Shown: positions 18,985-26,652 of the stretch, one piece after another
How positions within the stretch are numbered: position 1 is the stretch's first letter
How the letters are laid out: each line of letters starts with the position of its first letter
NCBI GenBank assembly: GCA_009377495.1
Contig: WHTZ01000043.1
Span: 1-53,303, forward strand
Direction: 5' to 3'
From: Luteitalea sp.
GTDB lineage: Bacteria; Acidobacteriota; Vicinamibacteria; Vicinamibacterales; Vicinamibacteraceae
Length of the DNA: 53,303 nt
Notes under the pieces: generated by a model
Databases searched by the model: none
What the model saw: only the letters and a program-made list of their open reading frames with translations
What the model was told of the DNA's origin: nothing
Made by a program: the position numbers and the translations under genes

Positions 18985-19809
18985 ATGATGGTGCGTGCTC
19001 GCGCGTCCCAGGCCGGCTACCCGAGCCGCAATCTGCACGGACAGATCGTGCACGCCATCGGCCGGCAGATCCTTCGCGGTGATCTGCGGCCGGGAGAGCC
19101 GGTCCCGGTGCAGCGTGACTTGCCCGCGAGCCGAACCGCGCTGCGCGAGGCGATCAAAGTGCTCGCCGCCAAGGGGTTGGTAGAGACGCGGCCGAAGACC
19201 GGCACGCGTGTACGAACGCGCGAGGCTTGGAACCTGCTCGATCCGGACGTGCTGGCGTGGAGGCAAGCGGGCGCACCACCGCGGCCGTTCCTGCGCAGCT
19301 TGACCGAGGTGCGCAACATCATCGAGCCGGCGGCAGCGGCGCTCGCCGCCAAACGCGCCCGTGCCGCCGACATCGCCGCCATCGAGCGCGCCTATCGAGA
19401 TATGGAAGCGGCGATGCCCACGGAGGCGGTCGCGGATGTCACGCCGTTCGTCGAGGCCGACACCCGCTTTCACGCGGCGATTCTCCAGGCGGGTGGCAAC
19501 GACATCCTCGAGCAAATGAGCCGCGTCGTGTACGCCGCGCTGCGCGTGAGCCTCGAGGCCACGAGTCGGATACCGGGCAGCGCACGGGCCTCGCTCCCGC
19601 GCCACCGGGCGGTCCTTGATGCGATTCGTGCCCGCAAGCCGCGGCGCGCGGCCGAGGCCATGCAGAGGCTGGTCCACCGGATTGCCCGCAAGGTCGACGT
19701 CATACCGCGGAGGGTCGGTCGGGGCAATCTCCGGCACGTTGAAACCAAGGACACGAAGAGCAAGAGAAGAAACGATAGCACGGTAAAGCCCCGCCCTACA
19801 TCTTCGTGA
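18985..19809 (+). CDS. FadR-type GntR family transcriptional regulator
   Basis: A 274-residue regulator. Residues about 17-85 are the winged helix: HGQIVHAIGRQILRGDLRPG, then a recognition region SRTALREAIKVLAAKGLVETRPKTGTRV. Residues about 100-235 are the all-helical FCD effector/metal domain: LTEVRNIIEPAAAALAAKRA, FVEADTRFHAAILQAGGND, with Asp and His placed as metal ligands, and a later RHRAVLDAIRARKPRRA. FCD regulators usually sense sugar acids or short organic acids, which fits the downstream rhamnonate-dehydratase-like gene. The last about 25 residues (after NLRHVETKD) are encoded by low-complexity sequence ending in half of a GTAGGG-type repeat, so the natural C-terminus has been lost or extended. 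Confidence 0.92.
   Translation: MMVRARASQAGYPSRNLHGQIVHAIGRQILRGDLRPGEPVPVQRDLPASRTALREAIKVLAAKGLVETRPKTGTRVRTREAWNLLDPDVLAWRQAGAPPRPFLRSLTEVRNIIEPAAAALAAKRARAADIAAIERAYRDMEAAMPTEAVADVTPFVEADTRFHAAILQAGGNDILEQMSRVVYAALRVSLEATSRIPGSARASLPRHRAVLDAIRARKPRRAAEAMQRLVHRIARKVDVIPRRVGRGNLRHVETKDTKSKRRNDSTVKPRPTSS
19782..19799. repeat. Half copy of the GTAGGG palindromic element inside the gntR 3' end
   Basis: On the minus strand this reads GTAGGGCGGGGCTTTACC, the left arm, loop and start of the element without its matching right arm. It is translated in frame as part of the regulator's C-terminal tail, so an element inserted or recombined at the end of the gene and the reading frame now passes through it. 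Confidence 0.6.
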
Positions 19810-19825
19810 CCTTGCGGAGGCACAC

Positions 19826-21610
19826 ATGGGCCGCACAACACATCACGACCTCGGTTTCCACACACGCGCTCGCCGCCGCGCGGGAGCACATGTCGCGAAG
19901 CGCATAGCTGTTGCCGGGACCGTGGGCTTACTTGCGTTGGCAGCCTCTTTGGCCGCGGCCCGTAGGATGCCTCGAGAGGCTGTTCAACCCGTGTCGCCAC
20001 CGTCCGAGACGTTTCCCGTTGTAATCCGCGTCGATGCGGGGAAGGAGGTGGGTGCCCTGCGTCCCATCTGGCGCTTCTTTGGCGCCGACGAGCCGAACTA
20101 CGCCTACATGAAGGACGGGCAGAAGCTCATCACCGAGTTGGGTCGGCTCGCGCCGCAGCAGGTCTACTACCGCGCGCACAACCTGCTCACATCCGGCGAC
20201 GGCACACCGGCGTTGAAGTGGGGATCGACCAACGCCTACCGTGAAGACGCGCAGGGCAATCCCATCTACGACTGGACGATCCTCGACCGCATCTTCGACA
20301 CATATCTCGAACGCGGCGTCAGACCCTACGTCCAGATTGGGTTCATGCCGAAAGACCTCTCGATCGAGCCGGAGCCATACCAGCACAGGTGGACGCCCGA
20401 GGCGGAGTACGACGAGATCTACACGGGCTGGTCCTATCCGCCCAAGGACTACAAGAAATGGGGTGACCTCGCGTACGCCTGGGCCAAGCACTGTGTCGAG
20501 AAATACGGCCGTGAAGAAGTCGAGCAGTGGTATTGGCAAGTGTGGAACGAGGCAAACATCGGTTACTGGCGCGGCACGCCCGAGGAGTTCCACAAGCTGC
20601 ACGACTACGCGATCGACGGGGTGCGCCGCGCGCTCCCGAGCGCGCGCGTGGGCGGTCCCGACGCAGCGGGTCATGGTGGAGACTTCATGCGCGAGTTCAT
20701 CGAGCACGTCCTCCGAGGGAAGAATCACGCCACGGCCCGCACCGGAACACCGCTCGACTTCGTGTCGTTCCACGCCAAGGGGCGGCCCTCGTTCGAGGAC
20801 GGCCACGTGCGCATGGGGATTGCAGATCAGCTGGCGACGATCGATGAAGGGTTCCGTCTCATCGCCTCGTATCCGGAGCTGAAGTCCACACCCATCGTGA
20901 TTGGCGAGTCCGATCCCGAGGGCTGCGCTGCGTGCCAGGGACCGCGGTTGGCGTACCGCAATACGACGATGTACTCCAGCTACACGGCGGCAAGCTTTGC
21001 ACGCAAGCACGACCTTGCCGATCGATACGGCGTGAACTTCGAGGGAGCGCTCACATGGGCGTTCGAGTTCGAGGACCAACCGTACTTCGCCGGGTTTCGC
21101 GCGCTGGCGACCAACGGTCTCGATCTGCCCGTTCTGAACGTGTTTCGGATGTTCAGTCAGATGGCCAGCGGCCGCGTCGCCGCGACGAGCGATGCCGCCG
21201 TGCCGCTCGACGCGATCATCGAGAACGGCGTGCGCGACCGCCCCGATGTCTCCGCACTCGCGAGTCGCGACGACAACCGGCTGACGGTCTTTGCGTGGCA
21301 TTACCACGACGATGACGTTCCGGGTCCGGCGGCGGAGGTGAAGCTGGCGCTCGAGGGGCTACCGGTGACGGACACGCAGGCGCGTCTGCAGCACTTCCGC
21401 ATCGATGGCGAGCACAGCAACGCGTATACAGCCTGGCAACGCATGGGCTCGCCGCCGAAGCCGGACGCGAAGCAGTACGCCGAGCTCGAGAAGGCGGGCC
21501 AGCTCGCGACGATGGGCGAGCCGTCCACGATCGACGTGGCGCAGTCACGCGCCACCGTCCGCTTCACGCTCCCGCGCCAAGCGGTGTCGCTCGTCGTCGT
21601 CGAGTGGTGA
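19826..21610 (+). CDS. Secreted GH39-like glycoside hydrolase
   Basis: A 594-residue protein. A basic N-terminus and hydrophobic segment (residues about 26-46, RIAVAGTVGLLALAASLAAA) form a signal or anchor. The catalytic TIM barrel starts at about residue 65: PIWRFFGADEPNYAY is the beta-xylosidase/GH39 opening. The acid/base is E242 in YWQVWNEANIGYWRGT and the nucleophile is probably E361 in PIVIGESDPEGCAAC. DFVSFHAKGRP is the conserved strand before it. A C-terminal beta domain ends in ARATVRFTLPRQAVSLVVVEW. GH39 members include beta-xylosidases and alpha-L-iduronidases; the exact bond is not readable. It starts 16 bases after the regulator and probably shares its transcript. Confidence 0.88.
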   Translation: MGRTTHHDLGFHTRARRRAGAHVAKRIAVAGTVGLLALAASLAAARRMPREAVQPVSPPSETFPVVIRVDAGKEVGALRPIWRFFGADEPNYAYMKDGQKLITELGRLAPQQVYYRAHNLLTSGDGTPALKWGSTNAYREDAQGNPIYDWTILDRIFDTYLERGVRPYVQIGFMPKDLSIEPEPYQHRWTPEAEYDEIYTGWSYPPKDYKKWGDLAYAWAKHCVEKYGREEVEQWYWQVWNEANIGYWRGTPEEFHKLHDYAIDGVRRALPSARVGGPDAAGHGGDFMREFIEHVLRGKNHATARTGTPLDFVSFHAKGRPSFEDGHVRMGIADQLATIDEGFRLIASYPELKSTPIVIGESDPEGCAACQGPRLAYRNTTMYSSYTAASFARKHDLADRYGVNFEGALTWAFEFEDQPYFAGFRALATNGLDLPVLNVFRMFSQMASGRVAATSDAAVPLDAIIENGVRDRPDVSALASRDDNRLTVFAWHYHDDDVPGPAAEVKLALEGLPVTDTQARLQHFRIDGEHSNAYTAWQRMGSPPKPDAKQYAELEKAGQLATMGEPSTIDVAQSRATVRFTLPRQAVSLVVVEW

Positions 21611-21919
21611 CATGCTGCGCTGGCGATCTTCAGCCTCGCGTACTTTGGCCAGCAGTCCTGGTCGACGCTCGTGATGATTCTTCCCGCTGACATGTACCCG
21701 AGGAGCGCGGTCGGCGCCGTGGCGGGCCTCGTCGGCTTCGGCGGCGCTATGGGCGGCGTCGTCTTCGGCCAGGCCGTCGGCTGGCTGCTCGATCACGGAT
21801 TCGGCTACGGCGTGGTGTTCACGCTGGCCGGATCATTTCACGTGCTCGCATTCGCTGTCATCTGTCTGGCGATTCGGACGATTCGACCGCTGTCGCTTCC
21901 TTCCAAGGCCTTTCGATGA
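21611..21919 (+). pseudogene. C-terminal remnant of an MFS sugar-acid transporter (ExuT/ACS-like)
   Basis: In the same frame as the GH39 gene and starting right after its stop, the sequence reads LAIFSLAYFGQQSWSTLVM, ILPADMYPRSAVGAVAGLVG, FGGAMGGVVFGQAVGWLLDH, then a last hydrophobic helix and a basic tail (RTIRPLSLPSKAFR). This matches the last three to four membrane helices of anion:cation symporters of the MFS (hexuronate/galactonate type), where 'DMFP...VGSVxGxxGxxGAxGG' is conserved. The first eight helices and any start are missing. The TGA overlaps the next gene's ATG (ATGA), which implies the intact transporter was once translationally coupled to the dehydratase. Confidence 0.75.
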
Positions 21920-23112
21920 AGATTACTGAGATCCGTACGCGCGTCGTGCAGTGGCGAGGCAAGACGACGCCGTTGCCGCCGCATTTCTGCACGAACCCGA
22001 TGGACTTGTTGGCGCTGCCGCAGGTCTACCCCGAGCAGGATCGCGGTGCCTCAATGCAGACGTTCACCTTTCACGGCTGGCTCGTCGTTGAGGTCTTCAC
22101 CGACCAAGGCCAGGTCGGAATTGGGAACGCCGCCCTATCACCGCATGTCACCAAAGAGGTGATCGATCGCTATCTTGCGCCGCTGCTCCTCGGCCGTAAC
22201 CCGTGGGACGTCGAGCTCCTCTGGCAGCACATGTACCGGAAGACGATGGCGTTCGGGCGGAAGGGGATCGGGATGGTGGCCATCAGCGCGCTCGACATCG
22301 CACTGTGGGACCTGCTCGGTAAGGCCGCCAAGCAGCCCGTCTATCGCCTGTTGGGAGGGCGTACAAAAGCGCGGATTCCCGTGTACGCGAGCCGTCTGTA
22401 TAGCACGCCGCTCGACGAGCTGGCGGCGGAGGCCACGCGATACAAGGACCAGGGCTACCGGGCGATGAAGCTGCGTTTCGGCTGGGGTCCGACGGATGGC
22501 GCGGATGGCATGCAGCGCAACCTGGCGCTCGTACGAACCGTGCGCGAAGCCGTAGGCGATGGCATCGACGTCATGGCCGACGCCTATATGGGCTGGACGC
22601 TCGACTATGCCAAGCGTATGCTACCGCTTCTCGCCTTGTTCAACCTCCGCTGGCTCGAAGAGCCCGTGATTCCCGACGACATCCATGGCTATGCCGAGCT
22701 CAAGTCGTACGGATGTGTGCCGATTGCCGGCGGTGAGCACGAGTTCACGCTCTATGGGTTCCGCGGGCTACTGGAGGCGCGAGCGGTCGACTACATCCAG
22801 TTCGACACGAACCGCGTGGGTGGGATCACGCAGGCACGCAAGATCACAGCGCTGGCCGAGGCGCACGCCGTGCCGGTCGTGCCGCACGCCGGCCAGATGC
22901 ACAACTATCACGTCGTGATGGCCAGCCTCAACGCGCCGATGGCCGAGCACTTCCCGCTGGTCGACGTCGAGGTTGGCAATGAGCTGTTCTGGTACATCTT
23001 CAACGGCGAGCCGAAAGCGCACGACGGGTTCGTCGATCTCGACGAGGACGTGCCCGGTCTCGGGCTCACGATCAACGAAGGCGCGCTTCGCGAGTTCGAG
23101 GTGAGCGAATGA
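21916..23112 (+). CDS. Enolase-superfamily sugar-acid dehydratase, L-rhamnonate dehydratase-like
   Basis: A 398-residue mandelate-racemase-group enzyme. The capping domain is residues 1-about 130, with the GRKGIGMVAISALDIALWDLL signature; the barrel follows. Likely Mg2+ ligands are D222 (ADAYMGW), E248 (LRWLEEPVIPDD) and E274 (AGGEHE); the catalytic His-Asp pair is H324 (VVPHAGQMHNYH) and D297 (YIQFDTNRVGG). Motif spacing and the GGEHEFTLYGF and VPHAGQ segments are closest to RhmD-type rhamnonate dehydratases, which convert L-rhamnonate to 2-keto-3-deoxy-L-rhamnonate. Other sugar acids are possible. It overlaps the transporter remnant by four bases and converges on the NanEK gene with five bases between stops. 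Confidence 0.85.
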   Translation: MKITEIRTRVVQWRGKTTPLPPHFCTNPMDLLALPQVYPEQDRGASMQTFTFHGWLVVEVFTDQGQVGIGNAALSPHVTKEVIDRYLAPLLLGRNPWDVELLWQHMYRKTMAFGRKGIGMVAISALDIALWDLLGKAAKQPVYRLLGGRTKARIPVYASRLYSTPLDELAAEATRYKDQGYRAMKLRFGWGPTDGADGMQRNLALVRTVREAVGDGIDVMADAYMGWTLDYAKRMLPLLALFNLRWLEEPVIPDDIHGYAELKSYGCVPIAGGEHEFTLYGFRGLLEARAVDYIQFDTNRVGGITQARKITALAEAHAVPVVPHAGQMHNYHVVMASLNAPMAEHFPLVDVEVGNELFWYIFNGEPKAHDGFVDLDEDVPGLGLTINEGALREFEVSE

Positions 23113-23117
23113 CACGG

Positions 23118-24743
23118 TTAGGCAACGCCCGGCGGTTCCATTGCCACGGATGCCGCTCCCAGAACGCCTGCGGCATACCCCAAACGGGATAGACACAGGT
23201 GCAGCCGCCGAAGGCTCCACACACTGACCCGTGGTCTCAGTTCCTTTTCGAGATCGGCAACGAGAAACGGATTGTTCTCGGTCAGTCCGCCGGAAAACAC
23301 CAGCATCTGGGGATCGAGAACGTGGATAATCGATGCGCAGCCGCGCGCCAGGCGACGCGCATGTACGCGGAGGGCTTCTCGCGCCGCCGGAGAGCCAGAC
23401 CGGGCAGCGTCAATCACCTTCTCCGCCGTGTCCAGAGATGGGTCCCCAGCATATCTCACGACGGCGCCCGCGTTGGCGTAGACTTCGAGACAGCCGTGTT
23501 GCCCGCAGGAACACGGCAGGCCCTCTGGCTCCAGACACACGTGGCCGAGTGCGTTGCCGAGGTAATGGCTGCCACGGCTCAAGCGGCCGCCAATGTAGCA
23601 GCCGCCACCCACGCCCGTTCCCAGCGAGATGCAGACAAAGTCGCGCGATCCTCGCGCGGCACCGAACCGATTCTCGGCGACAGCCGCCGCGTTGGCATCG
23701 TTCTCAGCCGCCACGGGCAGTCCCAGCCTCCGCTCGAGCTCAGCGGCAATCGGCGTTCCCGTCCATCCCGGGAGAAGCTCCGTGGCGTAGACAACCTGGC
23801 CGGCGTTGGAATCGACCCAGCCGGCTGTCGCCACACCGATCGCCTGGGCCGACCATCCTTCGTCGGCGGCACGCTTCAGGCAGCGGTCTGCGACACTCGC
23901 CAAGTGGTCGAGAAGCGGTTCGCGACCGCCGTTCCACGGCGTCGGTACCGACGACGAGTGACTCATCGTGCCATCGCTGCCGACCAGCGCCGATTTCGTG
24001 TTCGTCGCCCCGAGATCGATGCCGACCCAAACAGCGTTACGGGATTGGTGTCCATGACGGAGCGCCGCGACGAAACGCCGGGTAATCTCGGTCGGCCGCG
24101 TGATGGCAGAGCCGACGATCACCGCGAAGGCTCCAGCGTCGAGGGCTTGCCTGGCCTGCTGCGGTGTTTCGATTCGTCCCTCGGCCATCACTGGTACGCG
24201 CAGCGCGCGCACGAGCTCGGCGATGAATGCAGGCTCGAAGGTCTGGTACTGCGTTGTTTCGGGAGTGTAGCCACGCAACGTCGACAGCGCGAAGTCCGCT
24301 CCGGCCTCCTGAGCGGCAAGCGCTTCTTCGATGGTCGCGATGTCGGCCAGCACGGGAACCCGGAGCTCTGCCTTGATACGCCGCAGCGCGGTCAGGGCTC
24401 CGTTACGCTGGCCGTCATCGGTGCAATCGAGCGCGATCATGTCTGCTCCCGCTCCAACCAGGGGACGGGCTGCCTCGAGAGAGGGAGTGATGACGGTTTT
24501 GCCGCTCGGTTGCGGAACCTTCTGAATGCCAATGATTGGCACGCTCACCGCTTGGCGGATCGCGTGAATGTCGGCAGGACCGTTGGCCCGGATGCCGATA
24601 GCGCCCCCCGCGACCGCGGCACGGGCGAAGCCTGCCATGAGGGAAGGGTCGCTAAAAAAGTCCTCCTCGGTGGCCTGGCAGGAGACGACCAGGCCTCCCT
24701 CCAGGTCGTGACAACAGGCGGGAACTGGTCTTGATGCCGTCAT
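23118..24743 (-). CDS. nanEK: Bifunctional N-acetylmannosamine-6-phosphate epimerase / N-acetylmannosamine kinase (NanE-NanK fusion)
   Basis: A 541-residue fusion. The start at 24743 overlaps the permease stop (ATGA), so the two are translationally coupled. Residues 1-about 230 are the NanE TIM barrel: LEGGLVVSCQA, GAIGIRANG, IIGIQKVPQP, ADMIALDCTD, VLADIATIEEALAAQEAGAD, VMAEGRIETPQQARQALDAGA and a phosphate-binding VIVGSAITRP, with Lys75 and Glu188 as likely catalytic residues. Residues about 238-541 are a ROK kinase: GIDLGATNTK, ISLGTGVGGG and a zinc-site region GLPCSCGQHGCLE. Together it would phosphorylate ManNAc and epimerise it to GlcNAc-6-phosphate. Fusions with this order are known in other bacteria. 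No sialate lyase (NanA), NagA or NagB is in the window, so free ManNAc rather than sialic acid may be the intake. Confidence 0.9.
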   Translation of the reverse strand: MTASRPVPACCHDLEGGLVVSCQATEEDFFSDPSLMAGFARAAVAGGAIGIRANGPADIHAIRQAVSVPIIGIQKVPQPSGKTVITPSLEAARPLVGAGADMIALDCTDDGQRNGALTALRRIKAELRVPVLADIATIEEALAAQEAGADFALSTLRGYTPETTQYQTFEPAFIAELVRALRVPVMAEGRIETPQQARQALDAGAFAVIVGSAITRPTEITRRFVAALRHGHQSRNAVWVGIDLGATNTKSALVGSDGTMSHSSSVPTPWNGGREPLLDHLASVADRCLKRAADEGWSAQAIGVATAGWVDSNAGQVVYATELLPGWTGTPIAAELERRLGLPVAAENDANAAAVAENRFGAARGSRDFVCISLGTGVGGGCYIGGRLSRGSHYLGNALGHVCLEPEGLPCSCGQHGCLEVYANAGAVVRYAGDPSLDTAEKVIDAARSGSPAAREALRVHARRLARGCASIIHVLDPQMLVFSGGLTENNPFLVADLEKELRPRVSVWSLRRLHLCLSRLGYAAGVLGAASVAMEPPGVA

Positions 24744-25744
24744 AGGCCGCTCGATGCCGCGCACAACACCACCGCAGCGATCAACACCGAAATGCCGGCG
24801 CGCATTCTCTGAATCGCTCGGCGTTCGGCCTGCCGCCATTCTCCCAGGAGAAATCCTGCCGCGTTGGCGACCAGCAACGCCGTGGCCAGACTCAACGGCC
24901 ATCCGATAGACGGGCCGATGTCACCCAGCATCGGGGCGGCCGCGCCATAGAGAAAGATGCTTCCTCCCCAGAGCAGACCCATCAGAATACTACCGCCCCA
25001 CGTCTTATCTGGCCTCGGTCCGAGAAGCAGATGCCCGCTTGCGTGCTTCCTCATCAGGTAGGCGCAATAGGCCATGTTGGGAATCGACCCAGCACCCAGC
25101 ATCAAGAGCCAAATGCAGTTGGTGCCGAGAAACGGCTGGTATCCGAAGCTCTCGATCGTCGCGGTGATCGGCAACGCGAGGCTGAAGCCGATATTGAAGA
25201 TCGCCGACATCACGCCAGCGCCAACGGCAAACGCGTATCCCGCGAACGCCGTCACAACATCCGTGGCCCCGACGGCCGCCTGACGATCGCGCATCCTACC
25301 TGCCGAGCCGCACAGGCCAAGGCCAAGTAAGAACGCTCCCACGCCCAGGAACAACACGATCTGCCGGCGCTCGAATGCGAGCTCGCCCTGCAGCATCAAC
25401 GGCACCAGCGAGCCAAGCGCCGAGCTGACTGCCAAGACCAGCGTGTTGGCGAGGGAAACGCCCAGCCGGTCCACGCTCAGGCCGAACAGAATGGCCCCGA
25501 ATCCCCAGGCGAAGCCAAACGCACCCGCCGCTCGTACCGCTCCAGGCGGCGACGCCGACAACAACCGTGGCCAGTCTGGCACGGTCGCCGAGACAATCGT
25601 CAGTGGCATCGCCACGCAGGAGGTCACGATGAAGACGAACCAGATGTTCTCCCACTTCCACCGTGGGATGAGCTTCATCGGCGTCGTGAACACGCCGTTA
25701 CAGGCACCAGAGGCCAGGGCGAGAACAATGCCCAAGGTGATCAT
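24740..25744 (-). CDS. RhaT-like sugar permease (10-TM drug/metabolite-type transporter)
   Basis: A 334-residue inner-membrane protein. I place the start at ATG 25744, which matches the RhaT family N-terminus (GIVLALASGACNGVFTTPMKLIPRWKWENIW); the frame extends to 25825 but that stretch (PRRPSTDRPT) is not membrane-like and more likely leader. About ten hydrophobic helices are visible. Conserved segments: AFGFAWGFGAILFGLSVDRLGVSLANTLVLAVSSALGSLVPLM, AGVMSAIFNIGFSLALPI, PNMAYCAYL, WGGSILMGLLWGGSIFLYGAA. RhaT is an L-rhamnose/H+ symporter, but here the coupled gene is nanEK, so an N-acetylated hexosamine is the more likely cargo. No strong ribosome site was seen. It is divergent from the HutC-type regulator across a palindromic operator. 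Confidence 0.85.
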   Translation of the reverse strand: MITLGIVLALASGACNGVFTTPMKLIPRWKWENIWFVFIVTSCVAMPLTIVSATVPDWPRLLSASPPGAVRAAGAFGFAWGFGAILFGLSVDRLGVSLANTLVLAVSSALGSLVPLMLQGELAFERRQIVLFLGVGAFLLGLGLCGSAGRMRDRQAAVGATDVVTAFAGYAFAVGAGVMSAIFNIGFSLALPITATIESFGYQPFLGTNCIWLLMLGAGSIPNMAYCAYLMRKHASGHLLLGPRPDKTWGGSILMGLLWGGSIFLYGAAAPMLGDIGPSIGWPLSLATALLVANAAGFLLGEWRQAERRAIQRMRAGISVLIAAVVLCAASSGL

Positions 25745-25820
25745 CACGGTAGGGCGGTCCGTTGAGGGCCGCCTCGGTGAGAGACCCAGAATGACGAGTT
25801 GACACGATAGCATTCCCCGA

Positions 25821-25865
25821 AGCATAATGTCTATACCAATAACGTATCTGTATAGACATTATGCT
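25821..25865. promoter_or_regulatory. 16-bp perfect inverted repeat: HutC-type GntR operator spanning the divergent start regions
   Basis: AGCATAATGTCTATAC (25821-25836) and its exact reverse complement (25850-25865) are separated by 13 bases. Each arm carries GTATAGACA, which fits the HutC-subfamily consensus (GTMTAKACAC as I recall it); the half-site centres are 22 bp apart, about two helical turns. The right arm includes the regulator's ATG (25861-25863), and the left arm holds the mirror-image ATG of the extended permease frame. TATAGA four bases before the regulator's ATG suggests a leaderless or very short-leader transcript. Binding would repress both directions at once. Confidence 0.75.
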
Positions 25866-26652
25866 CGTTGATCAGGCGGAGTCTTCTCGTCCGCGGACGA
25901 CCGAGAGCGAGAAGAAGACCGCTCCTATCTATCGGCGCATCGCGGACGACCTCAAGGCTCAGATCGAGCAGCGAACGTTGCAGCCCGGGGCGATCCTCCC
26001 CCCGGAGCGGGAATTGTGTGAGCGCTACGCCGTGAGTCGAATGACGGTACGGCACGCGTACGGTGTCTTGGAACGGGCCCAGCTGATTCGGCGCCAGCCG
26101 GGGCAAGGCACCTTTGTTGCACCCAAGCGGATGCAAAAGTTGCAGCACGAGATGCGCAGCTTCAGCGAGGAAGTCGTGTCACGAGGCGGTGTGCCATCTT
26201 CCCGCCTGTTGCGGTTTGCAAGACGAGAGCCAGACGAAGCGGAGCGCGAGTTTTTCGACGTACCGCAGCACGAGCTCGTGTGGATCATCCGGCGGGTTCG
26301 CCTGCGCGATGAGATCCCGCTGGCTCTCGAGACGGCGGTGTTGCCGTGTCATCTGTGCCCAGACCTGGACCGCTTCAACTTGGTGACGCAGTCTCTCTAT
26401 CGCGTCTTGGAAAACGAATACGGTCTGCACTTGGACCACAGCATCGAAGAGATGTCTGCGGCGCGTCCAGATCGCCAACAGAAGAAGGTATTGGAGATGC
26501 CCGCCGGAGGCGCGGTCCTGGTGATCAGGCGGAAGGCTTTTGCTCGTCACGACACGCCCGTGGAAATCGGGCTCACGATATACCGCGCCGATATGTATAC
26601 GGCCATCGTGCGTGCCATTCGGACGCATGCAGAAGGAGAATCCCATGTGTGA
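25861..26652 (+). CDS. HutC/UTRA-type GntR family transcriptional regulator
   Basis: A 263-residue regulator. Residues about 23-92 are the winged helix: PIYRRIADDLKAQIEQRTLQ, PGAILPPERELCERYAVSRM, TVRHAYGVLERAQLIRRQPG, QGTFVAPKR. Residues about 105-255 are a UTRA effector domain: SFSEEVVSRGGVPSSRLL, VWIIRRVRLRDEIPLALETAVLP, YRVLENEYGLHLDHSIEEMSAA, and a terminal PVEIGLTIYRADMYTAIV. UTRA regulators often bind phosphorylated sugars such as GlcNAc-6-P or sugar acids, which would fit the GlcNAc-6-P made by the divergent NanEK. Its stop lies inside the next gene's start (8-base overlap), so the TonB receptor is translationally coupled to it. Confidence 0.93.
   Translation: MLVDQAESSRPRTTESEKKTAPIYRRIADDLKAQIEQRTLQPGAILPPERELCERYAVSRMTVRHAYGVLERAQLIRRQPGQGTFVAPKRMQKLQHEMRSFSEEVVSRGGVPSSRLLRFARREPDEAEREFFDVPQHELVWIIRRVRLRDEIPLALETAVLPCHLCPDLDRFNLVTQSLYRVLENEYGLHLDHSIEEMSAARPDRQQKKVLEMPAGGAVLVIRRKAFARHDTPVEIGLTIYRADMYTAIVRAIRTHAEGESHV

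Noticed and set aside
24744..24902. N-terminal extension of the NanEK frame
   Set aside because: It overlaps the permease coding end and has no similarity to NanE; the ATGA overlap at 24743 is the natural start.
25746..25757. GTAGGGCGG resembling the palindromic element
   Set aside because: There is no matching arm or TTTA loop; probably chance within the permease leader.
25745..25825. N-terminal extension of the RhaT-like permease
   Set aside because: It would start inside the palindromic operator and contributes non-membrane residues absent from the RhaT family, so it is more likely leader. I keep some doubt because no strong ribosome site precedes 25744.
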